Positions 21,585 to 33,814 of a stretch of DNA of 64,000 bases are shown here, piece after piece. Made by a program: the position numbers and the translations under genes. Positions within the stretch are counted from its first letter, which is position 1; every line of letters starts with the position of its first letter. The stretch comes from Omphiscola glabra (lineage: Eukaryota > Mollusca > Gastropoda > Lymnaeidae): contig OZ024794.1 of NCBI GenBank assembly GCA_964017045.1, positions 4,971,329 to 5,035,328 of the forward strand, in the 5' to 3' direction. The notes beneath the pieces are model-generated. The model saw only the letters and a list, made by a program, of their open reading frames with translations, was not told the origin of the DNA and searched no databases.

Positions 21585-23725
21585 TTGTCACAATTGGCTC
21601 ATTCCATTTGTTAGAATTGGCTCAGTCCATTTGTTCATATTTCGCTCCGTCCATTTGTTAGAATTGGCTCAGTCCATTTTTATAAATGGCTCAGTCCATT
21701 TGTTAGAATTGGCTCAGTCCATTTGTTGGAATCGGCTCAGTCCATTTGTTGGAATTGGCTCAGTCCATTTGTTAGAATTGGCTCAGTCCATTTGTATTCA
21801 CTCAGTCCATTTGTATTCACTCAGTCCATTTGTTAGAATTGGTTCAGTCCATTTGTTCGTATTTGCTCGGTCTTTTTGTTAAAATTGGTTCGTCCTTATT
21901 TCGCTCAGTCCATTTGTTAGAATTGGCTCAGTCCATTTGTTAGAATTGGCTCAGTCCATTTGTTGAAATTCGTTCAGTCCATTTGTATTCGCTCAGTCCA
22001 TTTGTTAAAATTGGTTCAGTCCATTTTTTAGAATTGGCTCAGTCCATTTGTTGAAATTGGTTTAGTCCATTTGTATTCGCTCAGTCCATTTGTTAGAATT
22101 GGTTCAGTCCATTTGTTGAAATTGGTTCAGTCCATTTGTATTCGCTCAGTCCATTTGTTAGAATTGGTTCAGTCCATTTGTTGAAATTGGTTCAGTCCAT
22201 TTGTATTCGCTCAGTCCATTTGTTAGAATTGGTTCAGTCCATTTGTTGAAATTGGTTCAGTCCATTTGTATTCACTCAGTCCATTTGTTAGAATTGGTTC
22301 AGTCCATTTGTATTCACTCAGTCCATTTGTTAGAATTGGTTCAGTCCATTTGTTGAAATTGGTTCAGTCCATTTGTTAGAATTGGTTCAGTCCATTTGTT
22401 GAAATGGGTTCAGTCCATTTTTATTCACTCAGTCCATTTGTTGAAATTGGTTCAGTCCATTTGTATTCACTCAGTCCATTTGTTAGAATTGGTTCAGTCC
22501 ATTTGTTCGTATTTGCTCGGTCTTTTTGTTAAAATTGGTTCGTCCTTATTTCGCTCAGTCCATTTGTTAGAATTGGCTCAGTCCATTTGTTAGAATTGGC
22601 TCAGTCCATTTGTTGAAATTCGTTCAGTCCATTTGTATTCGCTCAGTCCATTTGTTAAAATTGGTTCAGTCCATTTTTTAGAATTGGCTCAGTCCATTTG
22701 TTGAAATTGGTTTAGTCCATTTGTATTCGCTCAGTCCATTTGTTAGAATTGGTTCAGTCCATTTGTTGAAATTGGTTCAGTCCATTTGTATTCGCTCAGT
22801 CCATTTGTTAGAATTGGTTCAGTCCATTTGTTGAAATTGGTTCAGTCCATTTGTATTCGCTCAGTCCATTTGTTAGAATTGGTTCAGTCCATTTGTTGAA
22901 ATTGGTTCAGTCCATTTGTATTCGCTCAGTCCATTTGTTAGAATTGGTTCAGTCCATTTGTTGAAATTGGTTCAGTCCATTTGTATTCACTCAGTCCATT
23001 TGTTAGAATTGGTTCAGTCCATTTGTATTCACTCAGTCCATTTGTTAGAATTGGTTCAGTCCATTTGTTGAAATTGGTTCAGTCCATTTGTTAGAATTGG
23101 TTCAGTCCATTTGTTGAAATGGGTTCAGTCCATTTTTATTCACTCAGTCCATTTGTTGAAATTGGTTCAGTCCATTTGTATTCACTCAGTCCATTTGTTA
23201 GAATTGGTTCAGTCTATTTGTATTCACTCAGTCTATTTGTTAGAATTGGTTCAGTCCATTTGTTAGAATTGGTTCAGTCCATTTGTTAGAATTGGTTCAG
23301 TCCATTTGTTGAAATTGGTTCAGTCCATTTGTTAGAATTTGTTCAGTCCATTTGTTAGAATTGGTTCAGTCCATTTGTTAGAATTGGTTCAGTCCATTTG
23401 TTAGAATTGGTTCAGTCCATTTGTTAGAATTGGTTCAGTCCATTTGTTAGAATTGGTTCAGTCCATTTGTTGAAATTGGTTCAGTCCATTTGTTAGAATT
23501 GGTTCAGTCCATTTGTTAGAATTGGTTCAGTCCATTTGTTAGAATTGGTTCAGTCCATTTGTTAGAATTGGTTCAGTCCATTTGTTAGAATTGGTTCAGT
23601 CCATTTGTTGAAATTGGTTCAGTCCATTTGTTAGAATTGGTTCAGTCCATTTGTTAGAATTGGTTCAGTCCATTTGTTAGAATTGGTTCAGTCCATTTGT
23701 TAGAATTGGTTCAGTCCATTTGTTT
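21585..23725. repeat. 23/19 bp minisatellite, ~2.1 kb, nested higher-order repeat
   Basis: Built from TTAGAATTGGTTCAGTCCAT+TTG (23 bp), TTGAAATTGG... (23 bp) and TATTCGCTCAGTCCATTTG (19 bp). A marked block (TTCGTATTTGCTCGGTCTTT) starts at 21851-21855 and again 650 bases later. The second copy of the block has one extra 65 bp (19+23+23) step. The right 500 bases are almost pure 23 bp units. Confidence 0.96.
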
Positions 23726-23780
23726 GTAATTGACTTGTTATTGTTCTTTTTTTTTTTTTTTAAACCGAATGAAACTAACA

Positions 23781-24089
23781 GAGTGACAGTAGCATCCAGA
23801 GTGACAGTAGCATCCAGAGTGACAGTAGCATCCAGAGTGACAGTAGCATCCAGAGTGACAGTAGCATCCAGAGTGACAGTAGCATCCAGAGTGACAGTAG
23901 CATCCAGAGTGACAGTAGCATCCAGAGTGACAGTAGCATCCAGAGTGACAGTAGCATCCAGAGTGACAGTAGCATCCAGAGTGACAGTAGCATCCAGAGT
24001 GACAGTAGCATCCAGAGTGACAGTAGCATCCAGAGTGACAGTAGCATCCAGAGTGACAGTAGCATCCAGAGTGACAGTAGCATCCAGAG
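23781..24089. repeat. 18 bp minisatellite, 17 identical copies
   Basis: AGAGTGACAGTAGCATCC repeated without a single change that I can see. This is the most homogeneous array in the window. It begins about 50 bases after the 2.1 kb array, across a poly-T run. Confidence 0.97.
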
Positions 24090-24493
24090 ATGAGATTGTC
24101 AATTGAACTAACGAGGAAAGTCATATTTTCAGCGATCATTTCATGACATGTAACAACTTCTTGTCTGAGATTCTCAAAACGTTCACGCCTTTCATCTTCT
24201 CACGACTTCCTGCTCACACAGTGGATCGAATCCATTTAACAGACTCGATCCAACGTTTTACGATTTTATTCAACATAACCGGTACAAACATGGTACGATA
24301 CGCATAACGATACTTTTTAAAACAATTTCATCATATATACAAAATATATAAAAAATAAATATAAAATTTAAGAGCCATGGAAGAAAATTGTTATATATCT
24401 CTTATATATCTTACGCTTTTGGTGTGACTCGTGGACTGCTTCGGCAGAATTTTTAAAACATGTTTCGCCATTCTATTCATTAACTTTGTATAA

Positions 24494-25108
24494 ACCATAT
24501 GCCCTTTCAACATATCACTTATTGCTCCGTCCACATACCAGTTATTGCCCCTTCAACATGCCAGTTATTTCCCCTACCACATGCCAGTTATTGCCCCTTC
24601 CACATACCAGTTATCGCGCCTACCACATGCCAGTTATTGCCCCTTCCACATACCAGTTATCGTGCCTACCACATGCCAGTTATTGCCATTTCCACATTCC
24701 AGTTATTGCCCCTTCCACATGCCAGTTATTGTCCCTTCCACATACCAGTTATCGCCCCTACCACATGCCAGTTATTGCCATTTCCACATTCCAGTTATTG
24801 CCCCTTCTACACGCCAGTTATTGCCCATTCCACATGCCAGTTATTGCCCTTCCACATGCCAGTTATTGCCCCTTCCACATGCCAGTTATTGCCCCTTCCA
24901 CGTGCCAGTTATTTCCCCTACCACATGCCAGTTATTGCCCCTGCCACATGCCAGTTATTGCCATTTCCACATACCAGTTATTGCCCCTTCCACATACCAG
25001 TTATTGCCCCTTCCACATTCCAGTTATTTCCCCTTCCACATGCCAGTTATTGCCCCTTCCACATGCCAGTTATTGCCCCTTCCACATGCCAGTTATTGCC
25101 CCTACCAC
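24494..25108. repeat. 23 bp minisatellite, ~27 copies
   Basis: Core CCACATGCCAGTTATTGCCC then CTT. Variants (CATACC, CATTCC, CTACC, CATTT) alternate. Three ~215-codon frames are artefacts. Confidence 0.96.
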
Positions 25109-25531
25109 AACAGCCCACAGCAGGCCACAATAACTTCATCATATATTAAAGTAGTCAGTCAGTCAGACGACCCTTGTTAATTAAGTATAGCCAAGTCCGA
25201 ACCGAAAAGACCTTTTTTGTCCACTTGGAGGCCCTAATCACGATCAAACTATCGGCAGACAACCTGTTTCCAATACTAGCGTCAGCCCTCGTGTGTGTCC
25301 ATCGGCGTCCACAGGTCGCATGCTTGACCAACATCTTTTCCGCGCTTGTAACGAGGGCACGCGTATGTCAGCGCCTGGCCTAGGTGAGCGAGGGCGTCTT
25401 TTTGCACTTAAGATAAGATTAGGGCGTGTTTATGTAGCCGGTTGGCCAGTTGGCCAGAGACGGGCTCATCCATCTAAGCATATCGACTCTAATTTAAGAG
25501 GCGGTCAATGTTATGACGTATTTTAACTCTG
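25109..25531. other. Single-copy intron segment
   Basis: CpG-containing, not repetitive, no gene recognised. It is one of the few unique stretches in this part of the intron. Confidence 0.4.
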
Positions 25532-25618
25532 AACGAGATAGACCTGCCTGCATAAACGAGATAGACCTGCCTGCATAAACGAGATAGACCTGCATGCATG
25601 AGCGAGATAGAGCTGCCT
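25532..25618. repeat. 23 bp tandem repeat, ~4 copies
   Basis: Core GAGATAGACCTGCCTGCATA then AAC. The last copy is diverged. Confidence 0.88.
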
Positions 25619-25750
25619 GTATCTACCCCCCACCCCTCTCCATTCACTGAAATGTAAGTTCATTGATAGACTGACAAAAGATCTTACCGACATTATTGCA
25701 ATCAAATTAACGCTACCTCAAAAATTACCTTCTGTTTTTTTTTAGCCAAC

Positions 25751-25944
25751 GGTTCTTAAGCTTTGATAGTGCAAGAACCACATATTGACATTCGTAATAA
25801 TGTTTGGTCAAAAAAAAAAAAAAAAAAAAAATTATTACGAATGTCAATATGTGGTTCTTGCACTATCAAAGCTTACGAACCTTTGGGGGTAAAGGTTCGT
25901 AAGCTTTGATAGTGCAAGAACCACATATTGACATTCGTAATAAT
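25751..25944. repeat. Triple foldback: direct-inverted-direct copies of a ~54 bp segment
   Basis: Copy 1 (25751-25801, +), a ~9 base spacer and poly-A of over 20, copy 2 (25831-25884, inverted), a 6 base loop (GGGGGT), then copy 3 (25891-25944, +). Copies 2 and 3 are a perfect 54 bp inverted repeat. Copy 1 differs from copy 3 at one base (TTCTTAAG versus TTCGTAAG). The segment contains AAGCTTTGATAGTGCAAGAA. No target duplication seen. Confidence 0.95.
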
Positions 25945-26334
25945 TTTGTTAAACTCGAATTTATAAACTAGAACGTAACGCTGTTTCGGAGACATTGGGA
26001 ACCATGCTAATATTTGTTTTCTCGATTTCGCGATCCAATTTTAAGAACCGCTTCTTTTCACATATAGCAAAAAAACGGGACCATTGCACCCATGTAAAAA
26101 AAAATTATTAGTATGGCCCAAATAAAATTTTGAAAATTTAACGACAAGATGCAACGAAATGTTCTTACATTGCACTGCTAATAAGGAGTGTTATTTGAAT
26201 CAAAGTTAGTTTGTTCGTTATGAAGTTTTCAACGAAGATTTAAAAAGAACATGTTTTTTTAAGAGAGAGTTCGAGAAAGAAATGAGTAAAATGTAAATTT
26301 TAAAAAATAACATTCTTTTCTTTTTTATTTACGT
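25945..26334. other. AT-rich single-copy segment
   Basis: No gene or element recognised. Confidence 0.4.
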
Positions 26335-26772
26335 TCTAACAAACTTCCGCTCTAACACAAACTTCAATTCTAACACAAACTTCCATTCTAACACAAAACT
26401 TCCATTCTAACAAACACTTCCATTCTAACACAAACTTCCATTCTAACACAAACTTCCATTCTAAGACAAACTTCCATTCTAACACAAACTTCCATTCTAA
26501 CACAAACTTCTATTCTAACACACACTTCCATTCTAACACAAACTTCCATTCTAACACAAACTTCTATTCTAACACACACTTCCATTCTAACACAAACTTC
26601 CATTCTAACACAAACTTCCATTCTAAGACAAACTTCCATTCTAACACAAACTTCCATTCTAACACAAACTTCCATTCTAAGACAAACTTCCATTCTAACA
26701 CAATCTTCCATTCTAACACAAACTTCCATTCTAACACAAACTTCCATTCTAACACAAACTTCCATTCTAACA
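26335..26772. repeat. 18 bp minisatellite (ACAAACTTCCATTCTAAC), ~24 copies
   Basis: Variants ACACACTTCC, AAGACAAAC and TTCTATTC occur; some are repeated in the same order (around 26500-26590). Confidence 0.96.
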
Positions 26773-27109
26773 ATAAAATATTGTTTTTGAACGAGTTGGT
26801 TTCGTACTAATTTCCGGATACGTTAAATAAACTGTTTATGAAGTCTTCGTTTAATCGCATGCTACCTCCTTGATTTAATGACAACTACCAACAACACGTC
26901 ATCACTGGCTTGTTCCAGACAGATAAATTATTGCTTATACATGGACTACAGGACATACGCAAGCAATGCTTGCAACGACAACCCTAGAGACGTGAGAGAT
27001 TGTCCCCGGGAGGGGGTGGGTGGGGTAAATGGAATATACGGGTCAAGAGGTTAAGGAATTTTTAAAAGTTTGGCGAAGAGTGAAGCAGAAAAATAGCTTA
27101 AGTCATGGG
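26773..27109. other. Single-copy intron segment
   Basis: No gene recognised. One G-rich run near 27010. Confidence 0.4.
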
Positions 27110-27312
27110 CGGTTCCATCAGCTCACATTTGTCGGAATGTTTCATTGTACCAATGTTATCCGCCTACTGGACTTCTCTTAGATGAGCTGCCATCCAAGGT
27201 TAACGAGTCCCATCCACCCGTGACGCTTGTGATATTTTTGCTTGACTGGGCTTTGGTGGGGACTGAACTTGAGATTCCCCCAGCTTCGACCACTAGGCCA
27301 CTTGCCCCCGAC
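27110..27312 (-). mobile_element. tRNA-derived SINE (- strand)
   Basis: Read on the minus strand, it begins with a tRNA-like head holding an A-box-like TGGCCTAGTGG and a B-box-like AGTTCAGTCCC, correctly spaced for an internal RNA polymerase III promoter. The body follows, including GATGGGACTCGTTAACCTTG and GATAACATTGGTACAATG. One 39 bp body segment (27175-27213) is the unit of the minisatellite at 31574-31963. Boundaries are approximate and no clear target duplication was found. Confidence 0.68.
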
Positions 27313-27741
27313 TTTACATGGTAGATCGAATTAAGTAATTATTGATTGTACCGTGTTAAATAATAAGTAGCCGTTGTCTTATTTCTAAGTGAACGACCAT
27401 TTGTTAGACTGAAAATGATGAACTAAAATTGAATTCAAACATGACCCATATCACATTGTTAACACAAATAACCATTTATACATTTATACATATCTATAAA
27501 TTTCGTCAGAAGACTACGGAAAGGCTATTTATTTAAAGTTGTGAATTTCAACATGCAGATACAAACTTATGCAAGTATTTATCTGTTTACTATTTATCAA
27601 CATTTTTGTTTGTTCATGGGCAGAAATGATGCTATGCATGAAATTTGTGGGACGCATTAATATCAAGATACAAAATTTAATACTAAGTCTATTTCGTCAA
27701 TTAATTCCACCGTTTATTAGTATTTAAGTAATAGGATAGTC

Positions 27742-27939
27742 CAGTGGTTCCCAGTGGTTCCTAACCATTTTTTTGCAGCACCGCACCCCCGCTATATTTC
27801 AAAACATTTCCAGCACCCCAACAATATAAAATGCCAATAAAAATGTAAATAAACGTAATTATCTGCGTTTTCCCGAAAACCCCGGAACTGCCTCTCGTAC
27901 AAAACAGGGGCGTGGGCACCCCTGATTAAGAAACATATG
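27742..27939. mobile_element. Possible decayed hAT-like element
   Basis: Left end CAGTGGTTCC is duplicated (27742 and 27752) and followed by TAACC. The right end GATTAAGAAACATATG is only partly complementary. The C-rich flanks resemble hAT MITEs, but no target duplication is visible. Confidence 0.35.
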
Positions 27940-28018
27940 ATTAAATATTAGAACAAATGATTAACGTCATATTAAACAGTGGACTAAGGAAGTTTTATTT
28001 CTAATTTATTTTTTTAAA

Positions 28019-28163
28019 ATATGTCTCTAAAAATATGTATCTAAAATATGTTCCTAAAACATGTTTCTAAAAATACGTTTCTAAAAATATGTATCTAAGA
28101 TATGTTCCTAAAATACGTTTCTAAAAATATGTTTCTAAAATTATGTTCCTAAAATACGTTTCT
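28019..28163. repeat. ~14 bp AT-rich degenerate repeat (TCTAAAAATATGT)
   Basis: About ten imperfect copies. Confidence 0.85.
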
Positions 28164-31023
28164 CAACATAGCCTGAATGGGATTCAACATTTCAAAAGTC
28201 TCGTAACAATTCGTTACAATTTAGCCAACCAGCGCGCCCCCCCCCCCAACCAAAAAAAATAAAAATAAATAAATAAATTTAAAAAAACCAACCTATTTGT
28301 CATCTGAATTTTTGGGTTTGGCAAGAAGGCATCCACCATTAACTCCATTTTGTCACTGTAAATTATAAGTCTCCAAATTACAATGTCACTTGATGAACTT
28401 TAAAAGAGTCTACTTGTGATGTAGGCTAACTTTCAGGAATGTTTTGACTTTGCGTTATGCGAATTATGTAAGCAATTAACATATTGTCTAGTGAGCCCTC
28501 ATTTACCCCACCATTTACACTTTTATCCCCATTTGTTGTAATGTCCCTATCTCGCCGACCACTGACAGTAAAATGTGTCTCATTATTCTTGCGAACAATG
28601 CCACCGAATACAGTGGTAATTCGATTTTAAAAATACAATTAAAATACAATTAAACATCTACTTGTTGAAGAGATTTCCTAAAAGTCAATTTTATTAGTGT
28701 GTAAAAATTGACTCGAATATATTTCATATTTGAAGGGTTATGCCATATAATTATAACAAATTTAAAATGTATTTAAGACTGATTGTAACAATTGTTCCCT
28801 GGTTTATTGACCATTAAATTTGACGACCGAAAGACTTCGCAAATCTCCCAAGAGAACACCCATCAAAGTTTACGGCCCTAAAAGACACATTGGAGCCCCA
28901 GACAGTTGTGATCCTAAAATGATTCCAGGAAAATCGATAGTTTGACGTAATATTGATCTCTTGATGTTCCTTAAAAAATGAAAGAAGTAATTCGTGGATC
29001 TGTATCTCTATGTTCATAGTAAAATGAACTACGATTAGTCACTTCCTTGTTTTGTCACGTGATACGTACCAGCCATTAGTAGGCTTTCTGCTACACATAA
29101 CAACACATAACAACAGATAAACAGCTGATCAGCCATTGCCATTATCATTAATTCTAAAGCACAATGTTTGTCTCCATCAGCGCTTCCCCAGTGTTTATTA
29201 AAATTTTACTTTTCAAAATATTCTTGAATACACGCGTTTCTTTAAATGACATTCATAAATGTGACAATAATTATAATTCAGTCATGATTAAAGGAAGAAA
29301 GTTGTTTGAAGAAAAATTTGTGAGCGACTAGTGTGTTGCAGACAGCCTACCGGAAGTATTACTTGTTTTTACACGTATCACGTTCCAAAACAATCGACTA
29401 ATCGTAGTCCATTAGCACGTCCAATAGGTTTTCAGTAAAACTTGAAAATGAGAAATAATTTTAACATCTCCATTCTCCTGCTGTAATAATTGACGCTTCG
29501 CGTATTGTAAGATTGCGCTCATAACAATGGGTTATTGTTAATCAATGTAACCCCAACTTTCAGCCAAGGGCAAGTAACTCTGTTTATGAAACCAAAGTTA
29601 ACTACTTCCGTCAGCTTCCCAAGATGCCAGCTGTTTCCGTGGAATACAAAAAATTACTGATCCCGGATGTCTCCACGGGAGCCTCGTTCTGATGCCACTG
29701 AGTTCAGTGACACGAGATAAGTGTCGGGTTTTATGCCCGAGAAGTTCTGTAAGGGTAGCCGAGCCCCAATGGAGGGCCACATGTCGCTACAAGCATTTAA
29801 TAGCCGTCTGCGCACGGTTGACGCATATCGCCAAATTTTTTTAAATACAAAAGATCCCGCCGAAAAGATTTGATTTGATTCTGTTACACCCCCCACCACC
29901 CCCCCCCCCCCATGTTGATACTTTCATTAGTCGAAACATATTATTATATGTGCTTATGTCATATGACGCCATATTTAGTTTCAATTGTTTTAATTTTTTT
30001 TAAACTTTGAAATTGACTTCACGATTTGGTAAAAATTTTGAAATGGTGAAAATGATATTGACTCGATTTCTTGATGAGCAATCAGATGCCAGCGTTCGGC
30101 AACCCATGTAGAATATTTTCAAAATATCGCGAAATATCGCCAGCTAAAACATAAGAAGCTACTCCCGTCGTTGTGCTACAAGCAGTGCTGTACTCTTGAT
30201 TGTAAGCTCCTTCCCAAGCCTCCGTCGGCTTGAGTCCAATCCTAGCCAATCAGAAGCGCCACCCGACATTGTAAGCATCACGTGACGCGGCTTCGCTGCA
30301 GCGCCATCTTCCTTGTCCTAACTTTACGACGTCTTTTGAGTCTTGTTTACGGCCGCTGGTGTCCACACACACATGGGCCTTGTTTTCGTCCCTCCCCGGG
30401 TCCTTCCACTCCCCGGGGATATGATTTCATTAATGGGTCGCTCCAGGGGGGCCCCAGGGGCATGGATCCTTGAATGTTCAGTGTTAAGTTAAAACGAAAA
30501 TGGCAGCGAGACCTCGTCCTGTGATCCACTGCCGGCTCATAATTTTCTCCCGCTATTAACATTCCAGCCGTAAACAAGCTTGGCCTATTTCTCATGAGCA
30601 CTTACCCTACCCTGGCGCAAACTCCACGGGAAAATTATGAATTCTTTATTACCAATCAAGGAAGGAAATTGTTTTATAATTATCCATCTGCGTTATTGCC
30701 GAGTCTCGATGAGAAGGACGCAGACTTCAGCTGGACTAAAATAATTACGCGAAAAGTAAAAGCATATGAAAGAGATTTTTTCTCCCTAACGAATTCATGT
30801 CTTTCTCTGAAAAATGAGGCTCTTAAGAGGTCATTTCCTTTTTCATTTGTCATCGTGAGGGGCAGAGTTGAGGTTTGTGTGGGGGGGGGGGGGGGTTTCA
30901 CTTGTGAGGGTCAGAGAGGGGTGTGTGTGTGTGTGGGGTGGGGTGGGGGTGTTCGCTTTATGGATTTGAATTCATCATGGGACGTTAAACGCTAGAACAG
31001 TGTGGGTTGCAATTATTAGATTA
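28164..31023. other. Largest low-repeat part of the intron
   Basis: Mostly single-copy AT-rich sequence with homopolymer runs. A CpG-rich patch at 30180-30560 holds CCAAT, TCACGTGA and GCGCCATCTT motifs (see findings). An open frame at 30594-30995 has no recognised domain and reads into a poly-G/TG tract, so it is not called as a gene. Confidence 0.45.
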
Positions 31024-31098
31024 AGACGTTTGGAGTGAGCGTAAGTCCTCTGTTTGGAGTGAGCGTAATTCCTCTGTTTGGAGTGAGCGTAAGTCCTC
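31024..31098. repeat. 24 bp tandem repeat, 3 copies
   Basis: GTTTGGAGTGAGCGTAAGTC plus CTCT. Confidence 0.92.
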
Positions 31099-31342
31099 TA
31101 GCTAGTTCCATTATATGTGTCAGATCGTCCTTTCTCCTGCAGTCTCCTGCAGGCATTGGGTGGATTTGGAGAGTCACGTGATACTGGATGCTCTGAAAAT
31201 GATTGTGGCCAATGATTGTGTACATGTGTCCACGGTTTGAACGTCTTAACGGGGTATTAAGAATTATTTTGTTTAAAAAAGACATTGTAATTTGACCAAT
31301 ATAATCAAGTCAATTTATTGGGGTGGAAATGATAAGGTAAGT

Positions 31343-31548
31343 AAATTATCAGTCATATTTCATGGGTTGAAATTGAAAGGGGAAATGAATGTATTATCAG
31401 TCATATTTCATGGGTTGAAATTGAAAGGGGAAATGAATATATTATCAGTCATATTTCATGGGTTGAAATTGGAAGGGGAAATGAATATATTATCAGTCAT
31501 ATTTCATGGGTTGAAATTGGAAGGGGAAATGAATGTATTATCAGTCAT
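31343..31548. repeat. 48 bp tandem repeat, ~4 copies
   Basis: Core CAGTCATATTTCATGGGTTG then AAATTGAAAGGGGAAATG. An open frame through it is an artefact. Confidence 0.94.
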
Positions 31549-31560
31549 AAAACACCACCA

Positions 31561-32042
31561 GCACCCCGGGTGGATGTGACTCGTCAACCTTGGATGGCAA
31601 CTCATCTAAGAGATGGGACTCGTCAACCTTGGATGGCAACTCATCTAAGAGATGGGACGCGTTAACCTTGGACGGCAACTCATCTAAGAGATGGGACTCG
31701 TTAACCTTGGACGGCAACTCATCTAAGAGATGGGACTCGTCAACCTTGGACGGCAACTCATCTAAGAGATGGGACTCGTCAACCTTGGACGGCAACTCAT
31801 CTAAGAGATGGGACTCGTCAACCTTGGACGGCAACTCATCTAAGAGATGGGACTCGTTAACCTTGGACGGAAACTCATCTAAGAGATGGGACTCGTCAAC
31901 CTTGGACGGCAACTCATCTAAGAGATGGGACTCGTTAACCTTAGACGGCAACTCATCTAAGAGAAGGCAGCTCTGAATTCAAACCCGGAGATGGAGTCCC
32001 GATAGGTGGATAACATTGATACAATTGAAACATTCCGGCAAC
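31561..32042 (+). mobile_element. SINE copy with internally expanded 39 bp minisatellite
   Basis: Exactly ten 39 bp units (31574-31963; core ATGGGACTCGTCAACCTTGG) lie between flanks that match the SINE body at 27110-27312: CGGGTGGATG on the left and GGATAACATTGATACAATTG...GAAACATTCC on the right. The reference SINE has one such unit. This copy lacks a recognisable tRNA head and keeps a ~30 bp body stretch (31964-32000) that the 27 kb copy has lost. Confidence 0.82.
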
Positions 32043-32517
32043 TCCTGCGACGCCACTGGTGCCAAGCTGTATCATCCACATGATGTTTACTTGGAATCAT
32101 CCAGCGGCGTGGAGAGAGGCGATTTGCTGTTGGGGACCAGCTAATAATCCTATAAGAATCCTGCGAATTCCATACCATCCTCGGACGGATGCCAGCAAAA
32201 AAAAAAAGTGGTGGTAGCCATGGTCTACGAGAACACAAGTATACTAAAAAAATTAATTAATAAATATCCAGTTGCAAAAATGTAAATGTTGAACCAATTC
32301 TTCAATGAGTATCATATAACAATAGCCACATCAACACAATTACAATATACAATGGAATGGTAAAATTATGATCCATGGAATGTTTGTATCATTGTTACCA
32401 CTTGATGGTAAGAGATTGGAAATAACAAGGGATATCATTGGAATGATACAAACACTTCGAACTCTTCATTAACGAAGTTTTAAAGTGACGAAAAGAATAA
32501 AATGTCCTAATATAACT

Positions 32518-32672
32518 GAAATCTCGTGAATATAACTGAAATCTCATGAATATAACTGAATTCTCATGAATATAACTGAATATAACTGAAATCTGGTGAA
32601 TTTAACTGCAATCTCGTGACTATAACTGAATTCTCATGAATATAACTCAATTCTCATGAATATAAATGAATC
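32518..32672. repeat. 20 bp minisatellite (TATAACTGAAATCTCATGAA), ~8 copies
   Basis: Imperfect copies with one shortened unit near 32580. Confidence 0.92.
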
Positions 32673-33814
32673 CCGCTGGAAAATGACATCAAAGAATTAA
32701 TAACATTACCTCAAACCACCACCCCTACTCCCCTTTACACCCTCAATACCTTTTATTGATATACACATATTACATTAAACCTCTGTCCATATCTATGTCT
32801 ACTAAAAAGATTTTTAAAAATGACATTTAAATTCTGATTTGAAAAAGGCTGGTTAAGGGGGGGGGGGGGGGGGCGACAATCTAATGGCGTGCTCGTATCT
32901 CTAAGACGCCTGCAAGCGGAGAAAGCTCGAGGCGCGCTCGAGGGTTGGTGGGATCTCGTTGCGTCTCTGGGATCTTACCCGACGTTTTGTCCACACACGG
33001 AAATCCTTTAAGCACACTACCACGAGTTTACTCTCATTGACAAGCTCCGGTTGGATTACCATAACATTGGCCGCATCGTGGTGTTTGTAAGTCCTCCCCC
33101 AGTCCCGAGCGATCTCCGCTGAAGGGAGGCCCTGGCGAGTCAGTGCACAATCAAGCTATGTGTGGTTAACATAACCACATGCCACCTCTTGATCGCAACT
33201 TTTTTTTCGGCCGATAAGACGAACAACAACATCAGAAACAACAATTTCAATAAAAAGACACTAGCGTAACTAGAACTCCATTCTCAACAACAACAATTCA
33301 GTAACTAAACCTTGTGTTCATCGTGTATTCAACCATCCAATCATAAAATTAGTTAAATTTTTAATATTATTATATATCTGTTTTTATTGTACAACTGAAT
33401 TGTAATAAATAAAAAGCGTAGAATTTTCGCTTCTCGATTAAATTTGATATACTGAAAATTTCCCCCAATAATAATTAATCTTTAACTTTTTGTTTGTTTA
33501 CCCTCGAACACGGTCGTGGAGCAAATCCTAACCATTTCAACAGTAGCAAGTCTTGGAAACATCTAGCGCTGCTGAACTGCGTGCACGTACTACAAGAATA
33601 TTATGTACATGATTTTATGATGAAATATTCGCGTCTTTTTAAAACAATTTTCACGGCAACTCTAGTGCAGCTGTTTCTAACCGGTTTGTCGCGACACACT
33701 TTTGTGTTGTTCAAGATATACAGATGTGTTGCTCGAATAGGAATAAAAGGAATAAAAATCAATATAACAATTTTTGATGATGTTAAGATGCTGCCTATAT
33801 ATTTATACGTCACA
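32673..33814. other. Intron segment without genes
   Basis: Contains a 17-base poly-G at 32857 and a CpG-containing stretch at 32900-33130. An open frame at 33494-33856 runs into the next array and has no recognised domain. Confidence 0.4.

Noticed and set aside
30594..30995. 133-codon frame in the intron
   Set aside because: No domain recognised and its end is a poly-G/TG tract. Could be checked with RNA-seq.
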